DNA of 64,000 nt from Prauserella_A sp040645195 (GCF_040645195.1 NZ_JBEYXW010000006.1:124001-188000); one strand, 5' to 3'. Shown: positions 41,802-51,956, counted from the first letter of the stretch. Program-made: numbers and translations. The notes: generated from the sequence alone by a model not told the origin.

Positions 41802-43327
41802 GGACGCCTCCAGTGCCTGCCGGAGCGGGCGAGCATGTGGTCTGCCGAGGGCGGGCCCCATGAGCCGGGCTGGTACGGCTCAGGTGCGCCCTCCTTCGCC
41901 CAGTGCTCCAGCACCGGGTCGAGGATCTGCCAGGACAGCTCGACCTCCTCGTTCGCCGGGAACAGCGACGGCTCGCCCAGCAACATGTCCAGGATCAGCC
42001 GCTCGTAGGCCTCCGGTGAGGTCTCGGTGAACGCGTGACCGTAGCCGAAGTCCATCGTGACGTCACGCACCTCCATGGTCGTCCCCGGCACCTTGGAGCC
42101 GAACCGCAGTGTGATGCCCTCGTCCGGCTGCACGCGGATCACCAGCGCGTTCTCGCCCAGTTCCTCGGTGGAGCTGGAGTCGAACGGCAGGTGCGGCGCC
42201 CGCTTGAACACCACGGCGACCTCGGTGACCCGCCGCCCCAGCCGCTTGCCGGTGCGCAGGTAGAACGGCACGCCGGCCCACCGCCGGTTCTGGACCTCCA
42301 GCGTCACCGCCGCGTAGGTCTCGGTGGTCGAGTCCTTCGCGAAGCCCGCCTCCTGCAGCAGGCCGGGGACCTTCGTCCCGCCCTGCCAGCCACCGGCGTA
42401 CTGGCCGCGTGCCGTCGTCTCGTCGAACGGGCCGATGGCCGTGGTCGCCCCCAGCACCTTGACCTTCTCCGCACGCAGTGCGTTCGGCTCGAAGGAGACG
42501 GGCTCCTCCATCGCGGTCAGTGCCAGCAGCTGCAGCAGGTGGTTCTGGATCACGTCCCGCGCGGCGCCGATGCCGTCGTAGTAGCCGGCGCGCCCACCGA
42601 GGCCGATGTCCTCCGCCATCGTGATCTGCACGTGGTCGACGAAGTTGGCGTTCCAGATCGGCTCGAACAGCTGGTTGGCGAAGCGCAGCGCCAGGATGTT
42701 CTGCACCGTCTCCTTGCCGAGGTAGTGGTCGATACGGAAGACCGACTCCTCGGGGAACACGTCGTTGACGACCGCGTTGAGCTCCACGGCGCTGGCCAGG
42801 TCGTGCCCGAACGGTTTCTCGATCACGACCCGGCGCCAGACGTCCTCGCTGGACTCCGCCAGCCCGCTCCGCGCGAGCTGTTTGGTGACCACGGGGAACG
42901 CCCACGGCGGGATCGAGAGGTAGAAGGCCGTGTTGCCGCCGGTGCCGCGCTCGGTGTTCAGCTCACGCACGGTCTCCGCGAGGTGGTCGAACGCCGCGTC
43001 GTCGTCGAAGGCGCCCGGAACGAACCGGATCCCTTCAGCCAGCCGGTTCCACACCGACTCGCGGAACGGGGTGCGGGCGTGCTCGGCCACCGAGTCGTGC
43101 ACGAGCTCGCCGAAGTCCTGGTCCGCCCAGTCCCGCCGGGCGAAGCCGACGAGCGAGAAGCTCGCCGGGAGCAGCCCGCGGTGCGCGAGGTCGTAGATCG
43201 CCGGCATCAGCTTCTTGCGTGAGAGGTCACCGGTGACACCGAAGATCACCAGGCCCGACGGGCCCGCGATCCTGGGCAGCCGCTTGTCGCGCGGATCGCG
43301 CAGTGGGTTGGTCCAGCCACGTTTCAT
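41798..43327 (-). CDS. zwf: glucose-6-phosphate 1-dehydrogenase
   Basis: Zwf oxidises glucose-6-phosphate with NADP. The 509-residue product has the GVTGDLSRKKLMPA nucleotide-binding motif and the substrate-binding and catalytic RIDHYLGKE near residues 198-206 (His201). The GYYDGIGAARDVIQNH segment is also present. Length is typical. The ATG overlaps the pgi stop by three bases and its TGA overlaps opcA. A conserved actinobacterial arrangement. Confidence 0.97.
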   Translation of the reverse strand: MKRGWTNPLRDPRDKRLPRIAGPSGLVIFGVTGDLSRKKLMPAIYDLAHRGLLPASFSLVGFARRDWADQDFGELVHDSVAEHARTPFRESVWNRLAEGIRFVPGAFDDDAAFDHLAETVRELNTERGTGGNTAFYLSIPPWAFPVVTKQLARSGLAESSEDVWRRVVIEKPFGHDLASAVELNAVVNDVFPEESVFRIDHYLGKETVQNILALRFANQLFEPIWNANFVDHVQITMAEDIGLGGRAGYYDGIGAARDVIQNHLLQLLALTAMEEPVSFEPNALRAEKVKVLGATTAIGPFDETTARGQYAGGWQGGTKVPGLLQEAGFAKDSTTETYAAVTLEVQNRRWAGVPFYLRTGKRLGRRVTEVAVVFKRAPHLPFDSSSTEELGENALVIRVQPDEGITLRFGSKVPGTTMEVRDVTMDFGYGHAFTETSPEAYERLILDMLLGEPSLFPANEEVELSWQILDPVLEHWAKEGAPEPYQPGSWGPPSADHMLARSGRHWRRP

Positions 43328-44940
43328 GAAGTGATGTCCTGTACTGCGCGCATGAGTTCGGCCAGGCCGGCGACCCTGTCGGTGAGGTGCAGCCGCAGCA
43401 CGGGTCTGCCGTGCCCGGCGAGCACCTGGCCGTCACCGAGTGCCTGCGCCAGCTGCAGGGTGCCCAGTGTGTAGGGGCGGTCCGGTACGGCGAGATCGGT
43501 CTCGGCCGCGCCGGTGATCTGCAGGAAGGCGCCGTTCGGATGACCGCCCTTGTGGTACTGCCCGGTGGAGTGCAGGAACCGCGGACCCCAGCCGAAGGTC
43601 GTCTGCCTGCCCGACCGCTTCGCCAGCTCCGGCCGCAGCAGCGCCGCCGAGGCGTCGTCGAGCCGGTCGAGGTAGGCCTGCACGGCCAGGTATCCGCCCT
43701 CCGGTGTGGTGCCGAGGAACTCGCGCAGCACGTCGCTGAGCGAGCCGCCCGAGGTGCCCGTCGAGGCGTATACCTCGACGGTGCCGAAGACCGCGGACGG
43801 CTCGGCACCACCGCGCAGCGCTGCCGGGTCGTCCAGCAGCGAGCGGGCTGCCCGCTTCGCGGCCTCCACGTCCGGCTGGTCGAACGGGTTGATGGCCAGC
43901 AGGCGTCCCGTGATCGCGACCGCGTACTCCCAGAGCAGGAACTGGGCGCCGAGCGGGCCGGTGACAGCGACCTTCGCCGCCGCCGTGGGCGCACCGATCG
44001 CGATCGGTGTCGCATCCGGCCCGGCGTCGGCGAAACCGGTCGCGTCCGGGCCCTCCACGACGACCGGAAGCAGGCCGGTGCCCCGCTTGCCGGTGGACTC
44101 CGCGATCAGCTGCTCGGCCCAGTCGCCGAGCCCGGCGATGCCGGACCCGGTGTCGGCGAGGACCACCTTCTCGGCGCCGTCGCCGTGCGCTGCGCCGAGC
44201 GCGGCGGCCAGCCGCAGCGCCGGGTTGTCCGCCGAGTCGGCCGCGAGCGCGTCGGCCACACCGGCGGCCTGGTCGAGCAGTCGCGCGACGTCGGCACCCG
44301 CGAGCCCGGCCGGGACGAGCCCGAACGCGGTGAGCGCCGAGTAGCGCCCGCCGACGTGCGGATCGGCGAGGAAGACCATCCGGTATCCCTCCGCCTGCCC
44401 GAGTGCGGCCAGTGGTGAACCGGGGTCGGTGACGACCACGATCCGCCTTGCCGCGTCGATTCCGGCGTCGGCGAACGCCGCGGTGAAGACCCGGCGGTGG
44501 CTGTCGGTCTCGACCGTGGTGCCGGACTTCGACGACACGACGAGCACGGTCCGTTCCAGGTCACCCGCGAGCGCGTCGGCCACCTGGCCGGGATCGGTGG
44601 TGTCCAGCACCGTGAGCGCAACGCCCTCGGTGCCGGTGATCACCTCCGGGGCCAGCGACGAGCCACCCATCCCGGCGAGGACCACCCGGTCCACCCCTTC
44701 CGAGCGCAGCTCGGTGCGTAGCGCCTCGATCTCGCCGATCAGCGGCCGGGAGGACCTGTGCAGGCTGGTCCACGACAGCCGGATGGACGCCTCGGGCTCC
44801 GCGTCGGCGCCCCATATCGTCGCGTCCTGTGCGGCGAGTTTGCCCGCCACACCGTCGGCGACGAGCTTGTCCAGCAGCGGCGCGGCAGCGGCCTCGAGCG
44901 CGGCGGCCTCGATGCTGACTGATGTCTGTTCGCCGGCCAT
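43324..44940 (-). CDS. pgi: glucose-6-phosphate isomerase
   Basis: Pgi interconverts glucose-6-phosphate and fructose-6-phosphate. The 538-residue protein has the SIS fold: VVLAGMGGSSLAPEVITG, VLVVSSKSGTTVETDSH and VGGRYSALTAFGLVPA, and the C-terminal GWGPRFLHSTGQYHKGG. This is the actinobacterial form found in tkt-tal-pgi-zwf clusters and is related to the bifunctional tal-pgi fusion seen in some species; here tal and pgi are separate genes seven bases apart. Its stop overlaps the zwf ATG. Confidence 0.93.
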   Translation of the reverse strand: MAGEQTSVSIEAAALEAAAAPLLDKLVADGVAGKLAAQDATIWGADAEPEASIRLSWTSLHRSSRPLIGEIEALRTELRSEGVDRVVLAGMGGSSLAPEVITGTEGVALTVLDTTDPGQVADALAGDLERTVLVVSSKSGTTVETDSHRRVFTAAFADAGIDAARRIVVVTDPGSPLAALGQAEGYRMVFLADPHVGGRYSALTAFGLVPAGLAGADVARLLDQAAGVADALAADSADNPALRLAAALGAAHGDGAEKVVLADTGSGIAGLGDWAEQLIAESTGKRGTGLLPVVVEGPDATGFADAGPDATPIAIGAPTAAAKVAVTGPLGAQFLLWEYAVAITGRLLAINPFDQPDVEAAKRAARSLLDDPAALRGGAEPSAVFGTVEVYASTGTSGGSLSDVLREFLGTTPEGGYLAVQAYLDRLDDASAALLRPELAKRSGRQTTFGWGPRFLHSTGQYHKGGHPNGAFLQITGAAETDLAVPDRPYTLGTLQLAQALGDGQVLAGHGRPVLRLHLTDRVAGLAELMRAVQDITS

Positions 44941-44947
44941 CAGCGCG

Positions 44948-46069
44948 TCAGCCCTTCGCCTGCGCCAGCTGCCCGGTGACGGTCTCCAGCAGCTCGGCCC
45001 AGGACTTGTCGAACTTCTCGACGCCCTCGTTCTCGAGCGTCACGAAGACGTCGGCGATGTCGATGCCAACGGCGGCGAGCTGGTCGAACACCTCCTGTGC
45101 CTGTGCCCCGGTCCCGGTGACCTTGTCGCCCTCGAAGCGCGCGTGGTCGGCCGTGGCCAGCATCGTCTTCTCCGGCATGGTGTTCACCGTGCCGGCGACC
45201 ACCAGCTCGTCGACGTAGCGCGTGTCGGAGTACTCGGGGTTCTTCACGCCGGTGGAGGCCCACAGCGGACGCTGAGGGTTGCCGCCCTCGGCAGCCAGCG
45301 CCTTCCACCGGTCGGTCGCGAAGAGCTCCTCGTAGGCGGCGTAGGCGAGCCGGGCGTTGGCGATGGCCGCCTCGCCGCGCAGTGCCAGTGCCGCATCGGT
45401 GCCGATGGCGTCCAGCCGCTTGTCGACCTCGCTGTCCACACGGGACACGAAGAACGAGGCAACGGAGTGGATGCCGCGCAGGTCGTGGCCGTTGGCCTTG
45501 GCCTGCTCCAGGCCCGCGAAGAACGCGTCGATGACGGCGCGGTAGCGCTCGACGGAGAAGATCAGCGTGACGTTGACGCTGATGCCTTCGGCGAGCGTGC
45601 GGGTGATGGCGGGCAGACCCTCCTCGGTGGCCGGGATCTTCACGAGGAGGTTCGGCCGGTCCACCGCCTTCCACAGCTCCGCCGCCTCGGCGACGGTCTG
45701 CGCGGTGTCCTTGGCGAGCCCAGGGTCGACCTCGATGGACACCCGCCCGTCTACACCGCCGGTGGCGGTGTAGACGTCGCGGAAGAGATCCGCGGCGTTG
45801 CGGACGTCGGTGGTGGTCAGTTCCCGCACCACCGCGTGCAGCTCGGTGCCGCGGGCCGCGAGCTCACGGACCTGGTCGTCATAGACGGCGCCGTTGGACA
45901 GAGCCGCCGCGAAGATCGTCGGGTTGGTGGTCACCCCCACCACATGCTTGTCGCGAATGAGCTCGGCGAGGTTGCCCGAGGTGAGCCGCTCCCTCGACAG
46001 GTCGTCGAGCCAGATCGACACGCCGGCCTGCGAGAGCTGGGCGAGCCGGTCGTTGCCGTTGTTGCTCAT
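44948..46069 (-). CDS. tal: transaldolase
   Basis: Transaldolase moves a dihydroxyacetone unit between sugar phosphates using a Schiff base. The 373-residue product has VSIWLDDLSRERLTSGNLAE, GVTTNPTIFAAAL and NLLVKIPATEEGLPAI with the Schiff-base Lys144, followed by the NVTLIFSVERYRAVI helix. The length is normal for the long actinobacterial form. It sits 26 bp after tkt and seven bases before pgi on the same strand. Confidence 0.95.
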   Translation of the reverse strand: MSNNGNDRLAQLSQAGVSIWLDDLSRERLTSGNLAELIRDKHVVGVTTNPTIFAAALSNGAVYDDQVRELAARGTELHAVVRELTTTDVRNAADLFRDVYTATGGVDGRVSIEVDPGLAKDTAQTVAEAAELWKAVDRPNLLVKIPATEEGLPAITRTLAEGISVNVTLIFSVERYRAVIDAFFAGLEQAKANGHDLRGIHSVASFFVSRVDSEVDKRLDAIGTDAALALRGEAAIANARLAYAAYEELFATDRWKALAAEGGNPQRPLWASTGVKNPEYSDTRYVDELVVAGTVNTMPEKTMLATADHARFEGDKVTGTGAQAQEVFDQLAAVGIDIADVFVTLENEGVEKFDKSWAELLETVTGQLAQAKG

Positions 46070-46095
46070 GACGTTCGTCCCCTTTGGTCAGCTTG

Positions 46096-48198
46096 TCAGG
46101 AGTTCTTCTTCTCCAGCGAGCGCCGGGCCGCGGCGACCACGGCTTCCGCGGTGAAGCCGAACTCGCGGAACAGGGTCTTGAAATCGGCCGAGGCACCGAA
46201 GTGTTCGATCGAGACGATCTCACCGCCGTCGCCGACGAAGCGGTACCACGGCTGCGCGATACCCGCCTCGACCGCGACACGGGCCTTGACGGTCGGCGGG
46301 ATCACCGCGTCGCGATAGCTCTGGTCCTGCTGGTCGAACCACTCGACGCACGGCATCGACACCACGCTGGTGGCAACGCCCTCGGCCTCCAGGGTCTTCC
46401 TGGCCTCGACGGCCAGCTGGACCTCGGAACCGGTGGCGATCAGCACGACCTCCGGCGACCCGCTGGAGGCCTCGGCGAGCACGTAGCCGCCCCTGGCGAC
46501 GCCCTCGGCGCTCGTACCCTCGAGGATCGGCACGTTCTGCCGGGTCAGTGCGAGCCCGGACGGCGCGTGGACGTCCTCCAGCACCGCCTTCCAGGCGGCA
46601 GCGGTCTCGTTGGCGTCGGCAGGCCGCACCACGTTCAGGCCGGGGATGGCGCGCAGTGCGGCGAGCTGCTCGATCGGCTGGTGCGTCGGGCCGTCCTCGC
46701 CGAGACCGATCGAGTCGTGGGTCCACACGTAGATGACCGGCACCTGCATCAGCGCCGCGAGCCGCACGGCGGGCCGCATGTAGTCGCTGAAGATCAGGAA
46801 CGTACCGCCGTAGGGCCGGGTGCCGCCGTGCAGCGCGATGCCGTTGAGGATCGAGCCCATGGCGTGCTCGCGGACGCCGAAGTGCAGCGTGCGGCCGTAG
46901 GGGTTGGCCCGCCACATCTCGGTGGAGGCGCTCGCCGGGCCGAACGAGTCCGCGCCCTTCATCGTGGTGTTGTTGCTCTCCGCGAGGTCGGCGGAGCCGC
47001 CCCACAGTTCGGGCAGCACGTCGGCGACCGCGGACAGCACCTCACCGGAGGCCTTGCGGGTGGCCATGCCCTTCGCGTCGGGCTCCCAGCCGGGCAGCTT
47101 CTCGGCCCAGCCGGCAGGCAGTGCCCTGGTGCGCAGCCGGTCGGCGAGCTCCTTGCGCTCGGGGTTGGCGGCGGCCCACGCGTCGAAACGCTCCTGCCAT
47201 TGCGCGCGGGCGGCCGTGCCGCGCTCGAGCGCCCCGCGGGTGTGGGCGAGCACCTCGTCCTCGATCTGGAAGCTGCGTTCCGGGTCGAAACCGAGGATCT
47301 CCTTGACGGCGGCGACCTCGTCGGCGCCCAGCGCGGCGCCGTGTGCCTTGCCGGTGTTCATCTTCTTCGGCGCCGGGTAGCCGATCACGGTGCGCAGCAG
47401 GATGAACGAGGGCCGGGACGTCTCGGCCTTGGCGGCCTCGATGGCCTGCTCGATCGCCACCACGTCCTCGCCGCCCTCGACGACCTGGACGTGCCAGCCA
47501 TAGGCCTCGTACCGCTTCGCGGTGTCCTCCGACAGCGCGATGGTGGTGTCGTCCTCGATGGAGATCTTGTTGTCGTCGTAGATCACGACGAGGTTGCCGA
47601 GCTCCTGCCTGCCCGCGAGCGAGGACGCCTCGGACGTGACGCCCTCCTCGATGTCACCGTCGGAGGCGATCACGTAGACGTGGTGGTCGAAGATGCTCTC
47701 GCCCTGCGGGGCGTCGGGGTCGAGCAGGCCGCGCTCGCGGCGGGCCGCCATCGCCATGCCGACCGCGTTCGCTAGGCCCTGGCCGAGTGGCCCCGTGGTG
47801 GTCTCGACGCCCGGCGTGTGCCGGAACTCCGGGTGGCCGGGGGTCTTCGAGCCCCACCTGCGCAGCTGCTCGAGGTCCGCCATCTCCAGGCCGTAGCCGG
47901 CGAGGAAGAGCTGGATGTAGAGCGTGAGGCTGCTGTGCCCCGCGGAGAGGACGAACCGGTCGCGCGCTGGCCACTGCGGGTCGCTCGGGTCGTGCCGCAT
48001 GACGCGCTGGAACAGTGAGTAGGCGAGGGGCGCGAGGCTCATCGCCGTACCGGGGTGGCCGCTGCCGCAGTGCTCGACCGCGTCGGCGGCCAGTACGCGG
48101 ATCGTGTCCACCGCGCGGGTGTCCAGATCGGTCCAGTCGGCCGGGTGGTTCCGGCGCAGTAGTGGGTTGTTCTCCGCGGTAGGGGCGATTTCCGACAC
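46096..48198 (-). CDS. tkt: transketolase
   Basis: Transketolase transfers two-carbon units with thiamine diphosphate. The 700-residue protein has GHPGTAMSLAPLAYSLFQ, the ThDP motif GDGDIEEGVTSEA with NLVVIYDDN, and in the pyrimidine domain FGVREHAMGSILNGIALHGG. GTG 48198 has AGGAG nine bases upstream and an N terminus like other actinobacterial transketolases; the frame is open 58 codons further but this is upstream sequence without conservation. It is the first gene of the minus-strand pentose phosphate operon and is divergent from ctaB. Confidence 0.96.
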   Translation of the reverse strand: MSEIAPTAENNPLLRRNHPADWTDLDTRAVDTIRVLAADAVEHCGSGHPGTAMSLAPLAYSLFQRVMRHDPSDPQWPARDRFVLSAGHSSLTLYIQLFLAGYGLEMADLEQLRRWGSKTPGHPEFRHTPGVETTTGPLGQGLANAVGMAMAARRERGLLDPDAPQGESIFDHHVYVIASDGDIEEGVTSEASSLAGRQELGNLVVIYDDNKISIEDDTTIALSEDTAKRYEAYGWHVQVVEGGEDVVAIEQAIEAAKAETSRPSFILLRTVIGYPAPKKMNTGKAHGAALGADEVAAVKEILGFDPERSFQIEDEVLAHTRGALERGTAARAQWQERFDAWAAANPERKELADRLRTRALPAGWAEKLPGWEPDAKGMATRKASGEVLSAVADVLPELWGGSADLAESNNTTMKGADSFGPASASTEMWRANPYGRTLHFGVREHAMGSILNGIALHGGTRPYGGTFLIFSDYMRPAVRLAALMQVPVIYVWTHDSIGLGEDGPTHQPIEQLAALRAIPGLNVVRPADANETAAAWKAVLEDVHAPSGLALTRQNVPILEGTSAEGVARGGYVLAEASSGSPEVVLIATGSEVQLAVEARKTLEAEGVATSVVSMPCVEWFDQQDQSYRDAVIPPTVKARVAVEAGIAQPWYRFVGDGGEIVSIEHFGASADFKTLFREFGFTAEAVVAAARRSLEKKNS

Positions 48199-48512
48199 TG
48201 AACTCGGCTCCTGAGTCGTTCGCGTGCAGCTCTTCGTGGTCACCCGGTGGTTCCGGCCGCCACTTATCTTAATCGATCCCGAGCCAATCACCTGCTCATC
48301 TGGCGAGGTAACCAGGCATGTTGGGGCCGACAAGGCAAGCCTAGTGGGTACGCTGCGGGCCCGCGGCGGCACACACGTGCGTGAGGTGTTGCCGAACAGT
48401 GGGTGCCGGGTGCCGCCACACCGACCGGAAACGCCACCTACTACGATCTGTCAGTGTGCGGCCCGGCATGCTCGCCGCCCCGCACGTCCCCGAGTCTGAC
48501 CCAGGGAGTGAA
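48199..48512. other. 314-bp divergent promoter region between tkt and ctaB
   Basis: No gene is supported. The middle part is less GC-rich (around 48265-48320), which fits promoter DNA; on the minus strand TAAGAT there could be a -10 box for tkt. On the plus strand TACGAT (48442-48447) lies eight bases before an in-frame GTG at 48456, which offers a leaderless start for ctaB. Confidence 0.45.
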
Positions 48513-49493
48513 ATGTCGTTGGTGCACGCTGCGCACGGGCGCAGTGACAACACCAGCGCCGTGCATCCCACCGGCACCCCGCCCGCCGGTGGCCGGCGAG
48601 GTGTCCGCGACGTCATCGGCGCCTACGCCGCCCTCGCCAAGCCCAGGGTCATCGAGCTGCTGCTCGTCACCACGATCCCGGCGATGTTCCTCGCCGGCCG
48701 CGAGATCCCGTCGCCGTGGCTGGTGCTGGCCACCCTGCTGGGCGGCACCATGGCCGCGGGTAGCGCCAACGCGCTCAACTGCGTGATCGACGCCGACATC
48801 GACAAGGTGATGAACCGCACGAAGCGGCGGCCGCTGGTGCGCAACTCGGTGCCCCGGCGCAACGCGCTGCTGTTCGGTCTCGCGCTCGGGGTGGCCTCGT
48901 TCGCGGTGCTCTACCTGACCGTGAACCTGCTGTCCGCGCTGCTCGCGATCGTCACGATCCTGTTCTACATCTTCGTCTACACCCTGCTGCTCAAACGCCG
49001 CACGCCGCAGAACGTGGTCTGGGGCGGGGCCGCGGGCTGCATGCCGGTGGTCATCGGCTGGGCCGCGGTCCAGGACACCGTGCAGTGGCCCGCGTTCGTG
49101 ATGTTCGGTGTCATCTTCTTCTGGACGCCGCCGCACACGTGGGCGCTGGCGATGAAGTACCGCGAGGACTACGAGCGCGCCGGCGTCCCGATGCTGCCGG
49201 TGGTGGCGACGCCGCAGCACGTCACCAAGCAGATCGTCATCTACTCCTGGGTGATGGTCGGCTGGACGCTCCTGCTGGCGCCGGCTACGAGCTGGCTGTA
49301 CGCGGCGTTCGCCGCGCTGGCCGGTGCGTGGTTCCTGTTCTACGCGCACCGGTTGTACGCCGCCGTGCGGCGCGGTGTCGAGACCAAGCCGATGGCGTTG
49401 TTCCACCGGTCGAACACCTACCTCATGATCGTGTTCGTCGCGCTGGCCGCCGACTCCGCGATCGGCCTTCCGGTGCTCGGCCTGCCCTTCTGA
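48513..49493 (+). CDS. ctaB: protoheme IX farnesyltransferase (heme O synthase)
   Basis: CtaB farnesylates heme B to heme O for terminal oxidases. The 326-residue UbiA-family membrane protein has the first Asp-rich motif in NCVIDADIDKVMNRTKRRPL and the second in YREDYERAGVPMLPVV, and about nine membrane helices. ATG 48513 has AGGGAG five bases upstream; a leaderless GTG at 48456 would add 19 residues and is a real alternative. The matching heme A synthase gene ctaA is at 56165-57139. Confidence 0.93.
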   Translation: MSLVHAAHGRSDNTSAVHPTGTPPAGGRRGVRDVIGAYAALAKPRVIELLLVTTIPAMFLAGREIPSPWLVLATLLGGTMAAGSANALNCVIDADIDKVMNRTKRRPLVRNSVPRRNALLFGLALGVASFAVLYLTVNLLSALLAIVTILFYIFVYTLLLKRRTPQNVVWGGAAGCMPVVIGWAAVQDTVQWPAFVMFGVIFFWTPPHTWALAMKYREDYERAGVPMLPVVATPQHVTKQIVIYSWVMVGWTLLLAPATSWLYAAFAALAGAWFLFYAHRLYAAVRRGVETKPMALFHRSNTYLMIVFVALAADSAIGLPVLGLPF

Positions 49494-49571
49494 CCCGCCC
49501 CGCTCCAGCGCGGGAATTCTCGGCAGCCGGCGCTCGTTGTTCCACGGTCATCGATTCCCCTTGATCCGAAA

Positions 49572-51956
49572 GTGGGCTGGCCCTTGTCCGTGTCCCCGTC
49601 CGACCGGGAACCCGACAGCACCGAGAAGAACGCCGAGATCGTCGCGGAGCAGCGCTACGTCTCGCTGCTCTACGGCAGGCTCGACGACGAACGTGACCTC
49701 GCCGAGCGGCGTCTGACCGAGGCGCTGCGGTCCGGTGGCGGGCCGCCGCAGGCGCAGGCGGAGCGTGAGGCCGCGACGGCGGCGAACAGCGACCGCCTCG
49801 CCCAGCTGGGGGCCGTGGAACAGGGCCTGTGCTTCGGCAGGCTGGACTTCGTCGACGGCCACGACGGCGACTCACCGCTCTACATCGGCAGGCTGGGGCT
49901 GTTCGACGACAACGACGACTACCGGCCACTGCTGGTCGACTGGCGTGCCCCCGCCGCGCGCCCGTTCTACCTGGCAACGGCCGCCTCGCCCGACGGCGTC
50001 CGGCGCCGTCGTCACCTCCGCACGCTCACCAGACGGGTCGTCGGCATCGACGACGAGGTCCTCGACCTCGGCTCCGCCGAGACCAGCGACCACCTGGGAC
50101 TGGCCGGGGAGGCGGCACTGCTGGCCGCGCTCGAGCGCAGGCGGACCGGCGAGATGTCCGACATCGTCGCCACCATCCAGGCCGAGCAGGACCGGATCAT
50201 CAGGGCCGACCCCGGCGGCGTGCTGGTCGTGCAGGGCGGACCCGGCACCGGCAAGACCGCCGTGGCGCTGCACCGCGCCGCGTTCCTGCTGTACACCTAC
50301 CGCCACCAGCTCAACACGCGTGGTGTCCTGGTCGTGGGTCCGAACAGCACCTTCCTGCGCTACATCGGTCAGGTGCTGCCGTCGCTGGGGGAGACCGGCG
50401 TGCTGCTGGCCACCGTCGGTGAGCTGTATCCGGGGCTCGCCGCGACCGGTACCGACAGCCCCGAGGCCGCCGAGATCAAGGGCCGTGCCGTGCTGGCCGA
50501 CGTCCTCGCCGAGGCCGTCCGCGACCGCCAGGCGGTGCCCGAGAGCGTGCTGGAGATCGATGTCGAGGGCGATGTGCTCACGCTGGACAGGGCGACCTGC
50601 GAGAAGGCGCGGGAGCGGGCTCGCCGCACGCTGCGGCCGCACAACCTGGCCCGCCGGGTGTTCGCCGACCGCCTGCTGGACGCGCTCGCCGTGCAAGCCG
50701 CCGAGCGGCTGGAGTCGAGTGTGCTCGACGACGTGCCGGACATCCCGCTCGACGACGACGAGGACGACGACGGCGACCTCCTCGACGCCCACGACCACGC
50801 CGCGATCCGGCAGGAGCTCGACGACGACGAGGCCGTGCGGTCAGCGCTGGAGTCGCTGTGGCCGAGGCTCACCCCGCAGGAGCTGCTGAGCGACCTGCTG
50901 ACGACGCGCGAGCGGCTGGAATCGGCTGCAGGCGAGTACCTCACGGAGCAGGAGCGTGCTGCGCTGCTGCGTCTTCCCGGCTCGCTGTGGACGCCCGCGG
51001 ACGTGCCGCTGCTGGACGAGCTCGCGGAGTTGCTCGGCGAGGACGACACCGAAGCGCGGGCGCGGCGCACCCGCCGCGAGCGGGAGGAGCGCGCCTACGC
51101 GGAGGGCGTGCTGCACGTGCTGGAGCAGGACGACGAGCTCATCGACGAGGAGATGATCCGCGTCCGCGACGTCCTCGACGCCGAACTGCTGGCCGAGCGC
51201 CAGGAGGCCAGGAGCGAGCTGACGGCGGCGCAGCGGGCGGCCCGGGACCGCAGCTGGACTTTCGGGCACGTGATCGTGGACGAGGCGCAGGAACTCTCCG
51301 CGATGGACTGGCGGACCCTCATGCGCCGTTGCCCGAGCCGGTCGATGACCATCGTCGGTGACGTCTCGCAGACCGGCTCGCCGGCGGGCACCTCGTCGTG
51401 GGGGGACGTGCTCAGTCCCTACGTCGCCGATCGCTGGCGGCTGCGCGAGCTGACCGTGAACTACCGCACCCCGGCCGAGATCATGGACCTCGCGGCGCGG
51501 GTGCTCGCCACGATCGACCCGGACCTGCGGGCACCGGTATCGGTGCGCGAAGCTGGTGTCGCGCCGTGGCAGGAGTCACTGCCGCGCACCGAAATCACCA
51601 CCTGTATCCGTTCCATTGTGGACACCGAGCTCGCCGAGGTGGCCGGTGGCACCGTCGCGGTGCTGGTGCCCGCCGGGCTGGAGGGCCCGGTCGCGGCTGA
51701 ACTCGCGGACGCCGACGCGGCGGCCGAGGACGACGACCCCCGCGTATCGGTACTCACCGTGGAGCGGGCGAAGGGACTGGAGTTCGACGCCGTCGTCGTG
51801 GTGGCGCCGGACGAGATCGCAGGCCAGTCCGCGCGCGGGCTCAACGATCTCTACGTCGCTCTCACCCGCGCCACGCAACGGCTCGGCATCGTCCACACCG
51901 GAGCCCCGATCGATGCGCTCTCAGGTGCGCAAAGCCGCGGTCAGGCCCCCAGCTAG
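49572..51956 (+). CDS. helD: HelD/HelR-like SF1 ATPase that acts on RNA polymerase
   Basis: The 794-residue protein resembles actinobacterial HelD: an N-terminal coiled-coil arm (residues ~15-75, AEIVAEQRYVSLLYGRLDDE), then SF1 helicase motifs VVQGGPGTGKTAVALHR (Walker A Lys228), VDEAQELSAMDW, GDVSQTGSPAG, VNYRTPAEIMDLA and LTVERAKGLEFDAVVVV, ending LYVALTRATQRLGIVH. HelD removes stalled RNA polymerase from DNA, and related HelR proteins protect against rifamycins. Domain order supports HelD rather than UvrD. GTG 49572 is the upstream-most start; GTG 49590 is possible and no clear ribosome site decides between them. Confidence 0.85.
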   Translation: MGWPLSVSPSDREPDSTEKNAEIVAEQRYVSLLYGRLDDERDLAERRLTEALRSGGGPPQAQAEREAATAANSDRLAQLGAVEQGLCFGRLDFVDGHDGDSPLYIGRLGLFDDNDDYRPLLVDWRAPAARPFYLATAASPDGVRRRRHLRTLTRRVVGIDDEVLDLGSAETSDHLGLAGEAALLAALERRRTGEMSDIVATIQAEQDRIIRADPGGVLVVQGGPGTGKTAVALHRAAFLLYTYRHQLNTRGVLVVGPNSTFLRYIGQVLPSLGETGVLLATVGELYPGLAATGTDSPEAAEIKGRAVLADVLAEAVRDRQAVPESVLEIDVEGDVLTLDRATCEKARERARRTLRPHNLARRVFADRLLDALAVQAAERLESSVLDDVPDIPLDDDEDDDGDLLDAHDHAAIRQELDDDEAVRSALESLWPRLTPQELLSDLLTTRERLESAAGEYLTEQERAALLRLPGSLWTPADVPLLDELAELLGEDDTEARARRTRREREERAYAEGVLHVLEQDDELIDEEMIRVRDVLDAELLAERQEARSELTAAQRAARDRSWTFGHVIVDEAQELSAMDWRTLMRRCPSRSMTIVGDVSQTGSPAGTSSWGDVLSPYVADRWRLRELTVNYRTPAEIMDLAARVLATIDPDLRAPVSVREAGVAPWQESLPRTEITTCIRSIVDTELAEVAGGTVAVLVPAGLEGPVAAELADADAAAEDDDPRVSVLTVERAKGLEFDAVVVVAPDEIAGQSARGLNDLYVALTRATQRLGIVHTGAPIDALSGAQSRGQAPS

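Noticed and set aside
48454..48786. Out-of-frame leaderless GTG ORF overlapping ctaB.
   Set aside because: The frame has no recognisable protein and the in-frame GTG at 48456 or ATG 48513 explains the promoter.
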